Source of the DNA: Margaritifera margaritifera
Lineage: Eukaryota > Mollusca > Bivalvia > Unionida > Margaritiferidae
Assembly (NCBI GenBank): GCA_029931535.1
Contig: JAQPZY010001626.1
Location: 5,596,501 to 5,660,500 of the forward strand
DNA length: 64,000 nucleotides
Direction: 5' to 3'
Part shown: positions 13,307 through 25,374 of the stretch, one piece after another
Layout: each line of letters opens with the position of its first letter
Numbering within the stretch: position 1 is the stretch's first letter
Made by a program: the position numbers and the translations under genes
The notes under the pieces: generated by a model
Databases searched by the model: none
What the model was told of the DNA's origin: nothing
Seen by the model: only the letters and a program-made list of their open reading frames with translations

Positions 13307-14213
13307 AGCCAACCTTGAAAAGATGAACATAAATTGCAATAGCATATGAGAGAGATGAAGACCCTTGAAAAGATGAACATAAATTGTAATAGCATATGAG
13401 AGAGATGAAGACCCTTGAAAAGATGAACATAAATTGTAATAGCATATGAGAGAGATGAAGACCCTTGAAAAGATGAACATAAATTGTAATAGCATATGAG
13501 AGAGATGAAGACCCTTGAAAAGATGAACATAAATTGTAATAGCATTGGAGAGAGATGAAGACCCTTGAAAAGATGAACATAAATTGTAATAGCATATGAG
13601 AGAGATGAAGACCCTTGAAAAGATGAACATAAATTGTAATAGCATATGAGAGAGATGAAGACCCTTGAAAAGATGAACATAAATTGTAATAGCATATGAG
13701 AGAGATGAAGACCCTTGAAAAGATGAACATAAATTGTAATAGCACATGAGAGAGATGAAGACCCTTGAAAAGATGAACATAAATTGTAATAGCATATGAG
13801 AGAGATGAAGACCCTTGAAAAGATGAACATAAATTGTAATAGCATTGGAGAGAGATGAAGACCCTTGAAAAGATGAACATAAATTGTAATAGCATTGGAG
13901 AGAGATGAAGACCCTTGAAAAGATGAACATAAATTGTAATAGCATTGGAGAGAGATGAAGACCCTTGAAAAGATGAACATAAATTGTAATAGCATTGGAG
14001 AGAGATGAAGACCCTTGAAAAGATGAACATAAATTGTAATAGCATTGGAGAGAGATGAAGACCCTTGAAAAGATGAACATAAATTGTAATAGCATTGGAG
14101 AGAGATGAAGACCCTTGAAAAGATGAACATAAATTGTAATAGCATATGAGAGAGATGAAGACCCTTGAAAAGATGAACATAAATTGTAATAGCATTGGAG
14201 AGAGATGAAGATC
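13307..14213. repeat. 50-bp minisatellite, about 18 copies
   Basis: Eighteen 50-bp units, AGAGAGATGAAGACCCTTGA followed by AAAGATGAACATAAATTGTA and a variable junction. The junction is AGCATATG, AGCATTGG or once AGCACATG. The TTGG type clusters at the right (units 11-16 and 18) and the ATATG type at the left, so blocks have spread locally. Because 50 is not a multiple of three and the minus strand lacks stops in the unit, all three minus frames stay open for about 0.9 kb and encode the same 50-residue cycle. The ORFs of 275-322 codons are therefore not evidence of a gene. Confidence 0.97.
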
Positions 14214-17200
14214 CTAACCGTTGAAAGTCAATACGCTAGGCAATCGATGGTACAGAAAAGTTATTGTTGTTTATATTTCATGCAGATTTTACAACTCCTC
14301 TAGCCAACCAAGATGCCAAGAGAACAGCAGCAGATACGTGTTTACTAATTAATTGATTAATTCAACCTTTGCATTATGTTCTACAATATTGAAAAGGAAT
14401 CAGAAAAGAAAAACATTACAATGCCAGCTTAATGATAGAAAGGCACCTTTCAGAGTAACATAATAAGCTATTTGTTTTTGAACACTTAAACGATAAGTAT
14501 CTCCTGGTTCCTGATAAGGTGCTGCTAAAATTATCATGCCTTACACCCTCGTAAACCCTGTAAATGTTACTATTAGAGGTAAATAAAAAATGTTTTTAAA
14601 ATATCTATCATAATAAAATGTTTGCATTAAACAAGTAAATGTGTTTTTCCCCCAATTATCTGACTTGATTATTAAAAACAAAACTCAAATTGGCTACATA
14701 ACAAAGTTTTAAAGATTTAATTTTCACCCCGTTAATATACTCGGGAAATCAAATTTTGCGTTTGGTACGGTTCCATTGAAATTGAAAACGTACGATTTGA
14801 TTTATATTTCTTATTTCTTGTCTCGGAAATTTAAAGACATGGACCATATTGTGTGGAGGTGCGGGTTTTAAAGCTTCATGTCCGCCTCACATATGATATG
14901 TTTTTCATGTTATATATTATATATAGTGACAATAATTAGGTTTGCGAGCATTAGACGTGAATACTTGAACACCCTTGTTCGTAAGCGGTCTATTCGTACT
15001 GACATATGTTAAATTTTGACTGTATATGGCGACTGGACAACAATTGATAATGCAAAATTTATTTTACTTCAAACTGTGAACTAATCATTAGATGCTTATT
15101 TTGCAGTAAAAAACGATGTGTGTGTGTGTTTGGTTGACACTTTATGCCCTACAAAAATGCTAGTTGAGTTTTGTAAATAGTTTTGGACTGTGAATAAATT
15201 CAATTTATGCCTGACTTTCTTTTATTTCTGGGTTATATCTACACTTTCGTGCCAAGTCAAGCCAAGAAAAAAGTAGAGAGTACTATTCCATATTATGATA
15301 TGTGGAAGAGTAATCGAGAGTATTTCAATTAGCTCACTCTAGTTTATGAGATTCAACCACAAATATATTAAAACTAGCTTAAGAAACACTATACGACACC
15401 AGAAAACATATCTTCCATTTTTGTTGTGTAACTATCCATCATACTGAACTCCTACGATTTTTTTAAAGAAGATCTTACAAATCCTGGAAACATTTTTTGT
15501 GGCTAGTGGACGACAAATGTTCAATAAAATTGCATTTTTAATTGGCTATAATAAACTAAAAAGTCTGGTAATTTTAAAGAACAAAGACAAATTACAGAAT
15601 GTTAGTAATTTCGGAATAAGAAGCCTAAAATAGGACAGGTGACACAGCTACAACGGTTCATGGAACCAGTCTTAAAATCGTTGTATGTGTTGCAAACAGC
15701 TGATGACTAATGGATTCTATTTGAGTTATACATTAATTTTTGTTGCGTGCGATTTCTAAAATTATATAAGCACGACTAGTAGTATATCAAGTAAACTTTT
15801 TAAAACTCTGATGAATTCCAAATGATGAAAATTTTTTATCAAAAAACCAATCTACTACTCGGACATAATGTTTTTTTCTCACTATCAAAAGCGTATTATT
15901 GCTGTTTGAATGACTGTGAACATACTTTGGACTTCTTGCCGCCCATCCTATTGATATTATACATGATAAAATGAAAGCATGGTAAAGGGAGAGAACGTAG
16001 GCATTAATTGGCTTGCGGTATAGATTGGAACAAAAATATGTACTTATACCTCTGAAAATGGTAGAGTACCTAACATAAGAAATCTGATAAAGTTTATCAC
16101 TATGAGACAGCCCTTTTTACATTTTGGTCTCATGACAACAAAAATAAAGGCGGAAAAGTTACACATCTAACTAGAAAAAAGCATGTAAAAGATAACTTCT
16201 ATACCCGACAGTTTATGATTAACAGTTTTTGTACTCTTAGAAAACAGCGGATATTTTGATTAGCCACCAATTTAAAACTTTGGAAAAACTAATACGGTAA
16301 AAAAAGATAATATCCACTGAAAACTTAATTAATCTTATGGTATCAGTGTCCGTTGTCTGGTCATGTGCGTGAGTTTGTAAATTTAGGTGTAGAAATGAAG
16401 TCAAAAGAGATGTGACTGGTAGTGTATATATTAAAGGGAAAATTTATACTGTTTTAAATATAATATTAATTCCTAGTTATTGTGAAGCATATATTGAAAA
16501 TACGAATATGACGGAGTGTACAAATAGATAATAGTTCATCAAAAAAAACCCACGAACAATCAAATTAGAGTAAGTTCCGCTAACTAGAAACACAAAGATC
16601 AAAAACAGTTTATTCCATAGTTGGAATTTTACGTCAAGAAGATTCTAAATAAACTTCCTATCAGGATTATTCTATCTGTTTTAAAAAGTTAGTTCGAAGG
16701 ATCTAATTATAAGCAAAAAGTGATCAATTATCAATGTAGTTTTATTTTTGATCATGATTACCCCTTCAAATGGCTGAAGATTATACCGTGAGCACGCAAC
16801 AACCATAGAGCCATCTATATTGCCCTCACATATGTTTATTGCCATTTTTATTGCTTTATATTTAAGGGAAAAGACCAAAATGTCTTTTTATATGCTAAAT
16901 TATGAATGTCAAATCACCAACCGGATAAATAAATACAAACTGTTAATTTCGATATACAATAGTTTATTTACGGTATTTTTTGTAGTCTCAAAACTCAAAA
17001 CGTAATCCACCAGAAAGTACAATCTGTACTAAGTCTAAGTTGTAAGTTACAAGAAATGCACTCACTGGGTTTTCTGCCCATCATGCTCGTGGTTACCTTC
17101 TTATAAGACAAATTCCAACAAGATTCCAAATATTGCTACGAGCACTATTGGTGCCTACAGAATTTCCATTGAGATGTGAGGATTTTAGTGTCTCTATAAG

Positions 17201-17504
17201 CCGAAAACGCTACAAAGACAAGTTTATGTCTATATGGGTATGTTTTGAAGGTTGAACAAGATAAACGAACCGAGGATTTAGTGTGAAATATTCATTTCAT
17301 TAACACACTAAAAATATATAATACTCATGGTATATATTTTGTTCAGCATACTGACTTTGACTATTCTGTATAAAATAAACATAAACGATTTCTATTTCAT
17401 CTTTCCAGAACCAGTTATGTCAAGTGGACTGGTCAAAACTTGCATTTCGGATGTACCAAAAATACCAATGCTTGTTTATACTAATTCATATGATGTCTAA
17501 TCAC
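14214..17504. other. Long unassigned stretch
   Basis: About 3.3 kb of AT-rich DNA with no recognised gene, RNA or repeat array. ORFs at 16681-16878 (minus) and 16820-17005 (plus) are short, overlap antisense and have no domain. Confidence 0.45.
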
Positions 17505-17910
17505 AACGTACTGCTCAGCCAAACTGACGCATACATCACATATAGCATAACTTACAGCCGAGCCAGACTGACACAGTAGTCACATAATCTTAAAGCACTG
17601 TCCAGCTAGACTGACGCACAAGTCTCACAAAGCATAACCAACTGCCGAAATAGTCACACTAATCATAATGTGCTGCGGAATCAGACTGTTGCGTAAGTCG
17701 CACAAATCATAACGTACTGCCGAATCAGTCACACTAAACATAAAGTACTGATGAGTCAAACTGACGACTAAGTCTAACTAATCATAACGCAGTGCAGAGC
17801 CAGACAGAGGCATGCGTCACACTAATCATAACCTACTGTCGAATCAGACTGACACATAAGTAACACTAATTACAACGTACTGCTGAGCTAGACTGACGCA
17901 TAAGTCACAC
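17505..17910. repeat. Degenerate ~55-60-bp tandem repeat
   Basis: About seven diverged units with the recurring words CATAACGTACTGC, AGACTGACGCATAAGTCACA and CTAATCATAAC. Period and sequence drift show an old array. Confidence 0.8.
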
Positions 17911-17968
17911 ATCAATATGAGAAGAAACATAAAATTTGATTTTTGTTAAATTTATATTTTTCACTCTC

Positions 17969-18055
17969 ATGATACATAATGTATATCACTGATTTGCCTA
18001 GTTGAGCTACATGATACGTAATGTATATCACTAACATGCCTGGTTGAGCTACATG
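17969..18055. repeat. Two-copy 42-bp direct repeat
   Basis: ATGATACATAATGTATATCA and the following bases recur at 18011 with a few changes. ACATAATGTATAT is itself partly palindromic. Confidence 0.85.
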
Positions 18056-18137
18056 TGGTGGAACTTGCAATAATAAATTCTATCGGGCCTGATTGCAGAT
18101 GGATGTTGTCAGGCCTGGCGATCACTTCTCTAATAAC

Positions 18138-18402
18138 AGCAAACAGTGAATTGTACATTCAAACGATATGATTCAGGCAAACAGTGAATGGTACATTCCA
18201 ACGATATGATTCAGGCAAACAGTGAATGGTACATTCAAACGATATGATTCAGTAAACAGTGAATGGTACATTCAAACGATATGATTCAGCAAACAGTGAA
18301 TGGTACATTCAAACGATGTGATTCAGCAAACAGTGAATGGTACATTCAAACGATATGATTCAGCAAACAGTGAATGGTACATTCAAACGATATGATTCAG
18401 GA
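18138..18402. repeat. 37-bp minisatellite, about seven copies
   Basis: Units GCAAACAGTGAATGGTACAT plus TCAAACGATATGATTCA, nearly identical to each other. Confidence 0.95.
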
Positions 18403-18519
18403 GTCGTTTCGTACTCTCTTACAACATCCACCGGATATTGAATTAACCCTGTGTAAGACGTACGCAAATTGTTTTCGATATACAGACTGAATATACATAC
18501 ATACCTATACAAAGATCAC

Positions 18520-18628
18520 CTACATACATACATACATACATACATACATACATACATACATACATACATACATACATACATACATACATACATACATACA
18601 TACATACATACATACATACATACATACA
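18520..18628. repeat. (CATA)n microsatellite
   Basis: About 27 tetranucleotide units. His-Thr-Tyr-Ile and Met-Tyr-Val-Cys ORFs on the two strands are artefacts. Confidence 0.98.
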
Positions 18629-18670
18629 GAGAGACAGACAGGCTGGTAGACTAAGAAACATATTTATATG

Positions 18671-18746
18671 TTGGTAATAAGTACACATACACAAGTATTA
18701 TGTGACAATGGTAATAAGCACACATACACAAGTATTATGTGACAAA
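18671..18746. repeat. Two-copy direct repeat of about 38-41 bp
   Basis: TTGGTAATAAGTACACATAC followed by ACAAGTATTATGTGACAA occurs twice in tandem. Confidence 0.85.
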
Positions 18747-19354
18747 ATGTTGTCGAGTTGGAGGCATACTTTTAAAACACACCCACTGTTAAAAATCTTA
18801 GTTGTAATTAAGTTATACAGATATTATTTTCAACATGAACAAGTGTGTTTAAAATGTCACATTAGTCATGAATATAGAAAGGTGAAAGCAATGAAGTGAA
18901 AAAAATAATGTTTCAAATTTTCAGCTTGTACAGTCCTTTCGGAAGGAAGACACTTTTATTTTCCTTTTAGCCTACGTCTTTTAAGACATCCGTTATAAAG
19001 ACACCATTTGCATTTTTTAACCAACGTGATTTACGACCAATGACGTAATAACGTTCGTTTCATAAGTTGTAATCGTGCGGATAGAAAAAAAGTTTTATTT
19101 TAAAGTTGAAATGGTTTGTATAAAATCGATATACATAAAGATGTAAGTTTAGAGAAAAAGCATGTTCTTCTTGAACAATACTTATTTTAAACCGAAACTT
19201 TGAATTAAAATATTTTATGAACCGTTCCCTCTAGAACTGGTTTGGAATACTTTCGACATATTTACATGAATTATCGAAATTATATCCATCTCGGTCAAAA
19301 GACTAATCTATAATTTATCCATGGTATGGTGAGAAGTCTAATCGTAGTCTACTC
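18747..19354. other. Unassigned AT-rich DNA
   Basis: No gene or repeat recognised. Confidence 0.4.
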
Positions 19355-19692
19355 GCAGTGGAATTAGCTATAGACAACGGACTAAAAACTTCTAAAGAAT
19401 CCATTGATAGAGCTTTCAACTCATTGGAATCAGTGATAGAAAACAGACTAAAAACGTCAATAGAATCCATTGATAGAGCTTTCAACTCATTGGAATCGGT
19501 GATAGAAAACATACTAAAAACGTCAATAGAATCCATTGATAGTGCTTTCAACTCATTGGAATCGGTGATAGAAAACAGACTAAAAACCTCAATAGAATCC
19601 ATTGATAGAGCTTTCAACTCAGTGGAATCGGTGATAGAAAACAGACTAAAAACGTCCATAGAATCCATTGATAGTGCTTTCAAACTATTGTT
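19355..19692. repeat. 66-bp minisatellite open on both strands
   Basis: Five 66-bp units starting near 19399 with GAATCCATTGATAGAGCTTT. The period is a multiple of three, so reading frames persist: the plus strand gives a 22-residue repeat (IDRAFNSLESVIENRLKTS) and the minus strand one with SMDSIDVFSLFSITDS. The plus-strand peptide has heptad-like spacing of hydrophobic residues, but nothing else suggests a gene: no homologue recognised, no start context, no neighbouring exons. Confidence 0.85.
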
Positions 19693-20658
19693 TCGTTAAC
19701 ATATCGATAGAAAGGATACTTTTTTACCTGTTGATTTAATATACTTGTTCTCTTCCAATTTTCAAAACTATCTAGTAATTTGATTCACATGACCTATGAA
19801 CCTTAACAGCGTATAGGAGTTGATCAATTTACATTTCCTTGAGCATGTCTAACAATATTCACCTGCCCAATATAATACGTTGCAAACGTGTCTCTGAGAG
19901 TTTGGCATTGTGTAATGCAAATATCGCTAAAACGTACTCCTTGCCAAACCAAACATAAAATAAATAAAATAAAATAAGCTTACCTGATTTAACTTTCCAA
20001 GCGCCTTGAAACCACTTTAGTAAAAAATCTGGTAAGTTATAAGGAATATATTCCAAGCTGATTCTGTTTATGTCCAGTTTCTTTTTATATAAATCGATGA
20101 TTATTAACGGTTTGTGTAGTTTCCTGTTATATAAAGCTGTGCTTACTAACTTTCTGTGTACATTTTCTTTTTACATAAAACTGTGCTTACTATTTCTATT
20201 GATGGTTATAACCTTTTGGACTCATTCCAGCTTATATGTACCGATGCATTTACACATTCTATCAACACAGTAACATGCCACAGCTGATTCCGCACATAAT
20301 AAATACCATACCGATTCCAAATGTTGATCCAAACACGCTCAATCTCAGCTAAATTTTGCCACACGGAGGTACAGCAGAAGTCCGTTCGCAGTTATGTTGA
20401 AATGCCTAATATATATCTGTGTATCTGGATTATGCCAAGTCACAAATGCACGTGGACCTATTGCATTTTAAAGGCACTGGCAGTTCTGGCGAATGTCTAT
20501 CCGACACGAGGAACAGCTGACTCGTAGAACCTCACAATAATATTATCATATATCTGTTGCTTTTGCTACAACAGTACATGAGCTGGTAACTAGGTATGGG
20601 TTCCGTTAATACTTGATCAGTTTAATCAATATGAAGAAGAAAAAAAAGATGATAATCT
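19693..20658. other. Unassigned DNA
   Basis: Short ORFs only (19859-20056 minus; 20070-20273 and 20321-20527 plus), none with a recognisable domain. Confidence 0.4.
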
Positions 20659-20762
20659 GAGTCTGCAAATGAATGTCCCCACATAGGATAATATTGAATG
20701 TTCCCACATAGGCTGCAAATGAATGTCCCCACATAGGTATGTCCCCACATAGGCTAATATTG
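20659..20762. repeat. Short mixed tandem repeat
   Basis: Four copies of ATGTCCCCACATAGG (one with TTCCC) separated by GCTGCAAATGA or CTAATATTG spacers. Confidence 0.85.
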
Positions 20763-22102
20763 GTGAGAATTGGTGAGTAAACTCTGCCAAATGGTTGCTT
20801 ATCACAAGGGACGGAATGTTGACTTTTCGTAGATGAGATGTAATGATAGCCAAGCATTACTTTATACAAGGAATGGATCATAATCAACAGTAGTGTGAAT
20901 AAAAAGTACCAAGGTGTTTCAAATGAAGTATAAGGCGAAAGACTGTTAGGTCAAATTGCTTTAACAGGTCCAGATTCCTCAAAATGTTTGTTTTTTCAAA
21001 TGTCACAAATTAAAACATTTTATATTGACTGATCATTTATTAAAAAGTACATATTAAACTTAATTCAAAGCAGAGTATGAACTTAGTAAATGGTATACAC
21101 AATTTACCACATATATTAACAAACGATCATGCAATATGCTATGCTTTTTACGTATGTTGAAGGAAAATCAAGCAAAAACGGAAGTCAGACGAAGTTTGTT
21201 CCATACCCTAACAAAGCAATGAAATGATCATGTAAGTTGAAAATTGTCAACAACAATGCTATTCCGTATTTTGTCTGTATTTATCCATTTACCGCCATTA
21301 ACATAGAGAGTGAATTTAGTGTCGATGATGTCAACATACTGGGATGACAATGTTTATAAAACTGTGATGGTGATTGACACATCACCAACACAAGGAGAAT
21401 TACCAATTTCATGAGTGTGGCCTTTTCGGTTGACTTATTAGTTACTGAACCCAAAGAGGAACGCACGAGCCAAATACCCGTTTAACATCTGTTGATCATT
21501 TATGAATCATTGGATTCTTTTATAACTGTCTATTGATAGATAACGAAAAGCAGTATTATATTATCCCTCCGCTATCAAAATCTCTTATATAATAGAATGG
21601 AACTAGGTTTAGGCGATATTTTAAATACAACCTATGTTTTATTTTAACTGTGGCGGACGGATCTGAGCAAGGGGCCACTGGTTGGGCCCGGTCCTTCATC
21701 TCATTTACGAATACATTGAGATCCAAGAAGATCGCAGTGTACAATAATCGATTATTGGAATTCGATAATCGATACGCATAAATTAGTGTATACTAAGCAT
21801 ATTCGCTTCTTTAGTTCAAATAATTTGGGGGTAATGATTTTTTTTTTTTTTCACTTGAAGAGTGATATTAGAAAGAGCTTACTTTTTTCCTCTTTTTGTG
21901 GTGTTGGTGGGGTTGTAGAAGGGGTATTATCATGTTTTAAAAGAGTGTAATTATGAACATTATTGATTTGACATAAACAAATAAACACATAGCCAGTATA
22001 ATACATATTGCATATACAGTTATATGGTTGCCAAAATCAATGAATAAATGAATGAATATGAATAATGGCGATAGACAAATCTGTGTACACATAAAAATCT
22101 GG
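20763..22102. other. Unassigned DNA
   Basis: No gene recognised. Contains a T run at about 21838-21851. Confidence 0.4.
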
Positions 22103-22138
22103 AGAGAGAGAGAGAGAGAGAGAGAGTGTGTGTGTGTA
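22103..22138. repeat. (GA)n(GT)n microsatellite
   Basis: About 12 GA then 6 GT dinucleotides. This marks the left edge of a more GC-rich block that continues to about 25.2 kb. Confidence 0.9.
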
Positions 22139-22139
22139 C

Positions 22140-22935
22140 GAGCCGCGTAAAAGGAGAGGAGCGGGTGGCCGATTCGGTTGAAATTCTTATGGTCTGGGCG
22201 CGAAAGTGGACCCAAACCAGCGGCCTGGGCGGCTGAATTGGATTCGTTTAGCGTGGTAAAATTTTATTAGAGAGGCAGAGCCGACGCGAGTGTGAAAGAC
22301 TACCAAGTAAAGCAGGCCGGGGCGGAAAAGAGGCACGCGCATAGTTGGCCAAGATACGCACGCCAGCGTATTTTGTGCCGCCAAGGACATTTGCCGGCGC
22401 TTATCTAGAGGTGTACTACCTATAAGTTGAAATGTGCATTGACTGCTTTTGTATTGCTGCCTTTGTTCCTTTAGCAACTTTGACTGTAACAGCGTTGGCT
22501 GTAGTTGTGTTGGGGATTCACCCAGCAAAGGTGATTTGTGAAAATGTTAACGGTGGTAATAATAGTTCACGACCTTCTACTTTAGACATGCAGACCATAT
22601 CAGTTTAAGACAACAGCAAATGAGATTGCTACGCTTCTTTATAAAGCGCTAAAAAAAGCAGGCATCACGTTTCTTATTTTCATTTATTTATTTATTTATT
22701 TGTAATAATATTTTTTATATTTTTTTTATTTTTTGCTGTTAGGCAGCATCATATGGTGGAGGCGCAATGGAAATAGGCCTCATGCTGTCCTTGCTTAAGA
22801 CCAAACCATTGTAAGAAGGATATAGTTCCGATGGTCTTGGAGTTTCCTCCGACCAAACTCAGCGTATTGAGAACTTATAGAAAGACTTTTAGCGATCTCT
22901 TCGTGAATGTTGACCTTGTCGCTGGCGTAGTGTCT
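22140..22935 (-). other. GC-richer segment 3' of a decayed PolB
   Basis: The base composition rises sharply over 22140-22530. A minus-strand ORF of 113 codons (22187-22528) spans it, but I recognise no domain. From 22540 to 22935 the minus strand contains traces in several frames (for example HYASDKVNIHEEIAKSL) that could continue the hydrophobic family encoded just upstream at 22936-23439. A TTTA run lies at about 22683-22700. Confidence 0.35.
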
Positions 22936-23439
22936 TTATAAATGGTCTGCGATCGTATTAAGCTTGGCCAAGAAGCGCATTTCATCATGCTTTATGACTT
23001 TCATGGTGAGGCTGAAGCTAATGAAATTTTCAGCCATAGAAACCAGCCCGCAGCCAAAAGCTGTAATTTCAAGGGCAACTGTGATAGGGGCGGCAAGGAT
23101 TGTGGACATTATGCCAGTCCCCGTCACACTGGTGCCCATAGACACAGCCGTCAGTGCGGTCTTATCGCTATCCACTGTGTTTACTGCAAGCTTGTATTGT
23201 TTGTGCAGGGCGCGCCGCTGTTCAGCCTCAGCCCTTAAGAAAGTTTCAGCCTCGCAGATTTTGTATAGACGAGGCTGATATTTTAGATGAAAATCTTGTG
23301 ACACTATAATTCCGAGGAGCGCGATATGAAATTGTAATTGATCGGAGGTTAGCTTCTCTGCGGGCACGTCAGTCCGTAAGATTAGATCATGATAGTGCTC
23401 AAGGTTCTGACAGCCAAATGTCTTCCACACATTGTGCAC
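22936..23439 (-). pseudogene. Chimeric ORF: PolB exonuclease tail joined to an unknown hydrophobic protein
   Basis: This 167-codon open frame has two parts. Residues about 1-25 (with WKTFGCQNLEHYHDL) match the segment round exonuclease motif III of Maverick-type PolB, though the tyrosine expected before LRTD is isoleucine. From about residue 26 the frame leaves the polymerase. It continues as an alpha-helical segment and then a Gly/Ala-rich hydrophobic hairpin (about residues 97-140, including GTGIMSTILAAPITVAL), ending in a charged region. I recognise the second part only as an anonymous family seen in several invertebrates. The polymerase continues upstream at 23440-24880 in broken frames. 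The junction may be a real fusion carried by the element or a deletion joining two genes. Confidence 0.6.
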
Positions 23440-24880
23440 ATGCTCGTAATCATTTACGGCTATACCGGCGCCCCTTAGCTGACGGTAAATGGCCTCCTTT
23501 AATGGCAGCTGCGTTTCTTCAAACCGCTCTCAGCTGCTTATATATTCATACTGTTACACGCCTTTTGCACGTTCAAAGGTTAATATCGTGCTCTGTGTGC
23601 CGATTCGTGAGGAACGTTTTTTCGGCATGTTAGCAGCCAACTTTTCCATGCTGCTGTTCATAAACTGCATTCTGTCCACAAACTGCAGTTGCTTCAGCGA
23701 GAATTCCATGTTGTTAGGGATGGGGTAATGTTCTTCATCGAGGCTCTTCCGATAACCTCCATGATTAAATGATCGCCGTAACCGCGCAGGTTGTGAATTG
23801 CAACCGGCACCTTCTTTTTTCGTGAGTAAATTGACAGCTTAAGGTTACATACTTGGTGGGTGGCGCCTCAGTACTTGCTGGCTACGTGGCAGTTGTCCCG
23901 CACACAGTCCATTCCCACCTCTCCACCACAGATGTGGCATTCCTTGGCTTCCCAAACGTACCTACAGTCGTCCCTTCCCGTATAGATCTCATTACGGAAC
24001 ACCTCCGAATTTCCACCATTTTTCGCTCGAAGCTCTGAATGAAGGTGGCAACAACCTCTTTTTCTGCGGCGTAACACCGGCTTCTTGCATACTCCGTCGC
24101 AGCAGACGACTATGTAGCAGAGACCACATGGAACCTGTTCGTCTGCTGGTTATAAAGTCGACAGAAGAGAACACTCAAAGCAACGGTTGTCTGTGTTTCT
24201 CACATTGATTACAGACATAGGCGGATAGACTTTGGTGTTGGAATGTAGCTCTGCCTCGAAAAAGGCGATATTGCGACACGTGCAGTTTCTAGCTCTGCAC
24301 GCTTCACAAAGTTCTACCCAGACCCCTCACGCATGTATTTTTCATTGTTCTCTGTGATTTGAAAGATTTCTGCACCAACACGCTGCTCAGTCTCATCAGG
24401 TCTAAGTACAGTGTAGGAATTGCTTCTAAAATATACTATAACTGTGATGGAGTCTTTATGCTGGATTAATGCAGGCTTTTTTTGGGGGTGGGGGTGGAGG
24501 GGATGGTTTCCAGCTCTACAGTTAGTACAAGACTAAACTTTAAGCCACCAGGTCTTCTTAATTCCATTTCAATATAGTTCCGCCCGCTTGGCGCCATAGC
24601 GTTAAGAAATGCCAAGGCATCTTCATCAAGCTCGTTCCCATGAGGCACTAGGGCTCGGAAGTCTCCTAGAACTGCATCGTCTCTACCCAGCCTTCCTATA
24701 AATTATGGTATAGCCTGAGCGTGTGGCTCATTCCTACGCCGTTGTGTTGGAACATAAGGAGGTTCAACCCTATGTCTAGAAACTGGGACTGTGCGTTGTG
24801 TTTTTACGCTAATAACTGCTAGCCCACTTGCATAGGTTTCGATAGTAATTACCCAGCTCTAGTAGTCTTGTAAGCTCAAT
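23440..24880 (-). pseudogene. Decayed Maverick-type DNA polymerase B, N-terminal and exonuclease part
   Basis: Protein-primed type-B polymerases replicate Maverick/Polinton DNA. Reading leftward, pieces in shifting frames follow the family order. An N-terminal segment (ALAFLNAMAPSGRNYIEME) lies at 24466-24648. Then come a stretch with CFECSLLS near 24180, VPCGLCYIVV near 24140, and a zinc-binding CHIC followed by RDNCHVASKY at about 23868-23950. Exonuclease motif II region HNLRGYGDHLIM is at about 23760-23800. The TGA closing the 23868 ORF cuts the conserved segment, and in motif II the aspartate expected after GY is glycine. No palm domain was found, so the polymerase is 3'-truncated or fused (see 22936-23439). 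Confidence 0.7.
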
Positions 24881-25334
24881 TACTGCATTGGCCATTCTTT
24901 TGGTATACTCTAGGAAACATAAATCTCTAAAAGAAAATGTTTTATTTGCCTCAGCTCACGTATTACCGTGTCAACACAATTGGTATATACTAGCAAACCT
25001 AATCTCTAGTGAAAATTTAATATCTGTCTGCAGTTCACAAAGTTCGGTCTCAGGCGCTGGGAGTAATTGTTTGGCCCAGGTCTCAGCGCGGGGCGAAAAA
25101 GTTTTGGCTCCGGCATTGAGCGCAGGGTAAAAAAGTTTTGGGTCGTTTCTCAAGCGCGGGTAGTGTTTTTCTGTTTCTTTTTGGGTGGGGTGGGAGGTTC
25201 CTTAACTCTTGGCCCTTTATTCTAAAAGGTGTTATCTTAAACAGCATCTCACATCTACTAACCGTTAATGTTTGTATTATTTCCATGCGCATACAACATT
25301 ACAGATTTTCAAGAGTTTACTTTTATGTTTCTAA

Positions 25335-25337
<3 letters not shown>
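24881..25337. repeat. Imperfect repeats flanking the PolB remnant
   Basis: Two types of imperfect direct repeat. TTGGTATA...ACTAGSAAACMTAAATCTCTA occurs at about 24898 and 24981. A GC-rich unit, GCGCGGGGCGAAAAAGTTTT, recurs with changes at about 25086, 25119 and 25153. They may be terminal sequences of the element, but no inverted partner was found. Confidence 0.45.
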
Positions 25338-25373
<36 letters not shown>

Positions 25374-25374
25374 A
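25338..25374. repeat. (AAAT)n microsatellite
   Basis: About nine AAAT units, possibly the A-rich tail of a retroposed element. Confidence 0.9.

Noticed and set aside
13227..14195. Protein gene of 275-322 codons on the minus strand
   Set aside because: All three frames are open only because a 50-bp stop-free unit is repeated. Composition follows the repeat and there is no independent coding evidence.
22187..22528. 113-codon minus-strand ORF as a gene of the 22-25 kb element
   Set aside because: No recognisable domain and no link in frame to the upstream pieces. I left it as unassigned DNA.
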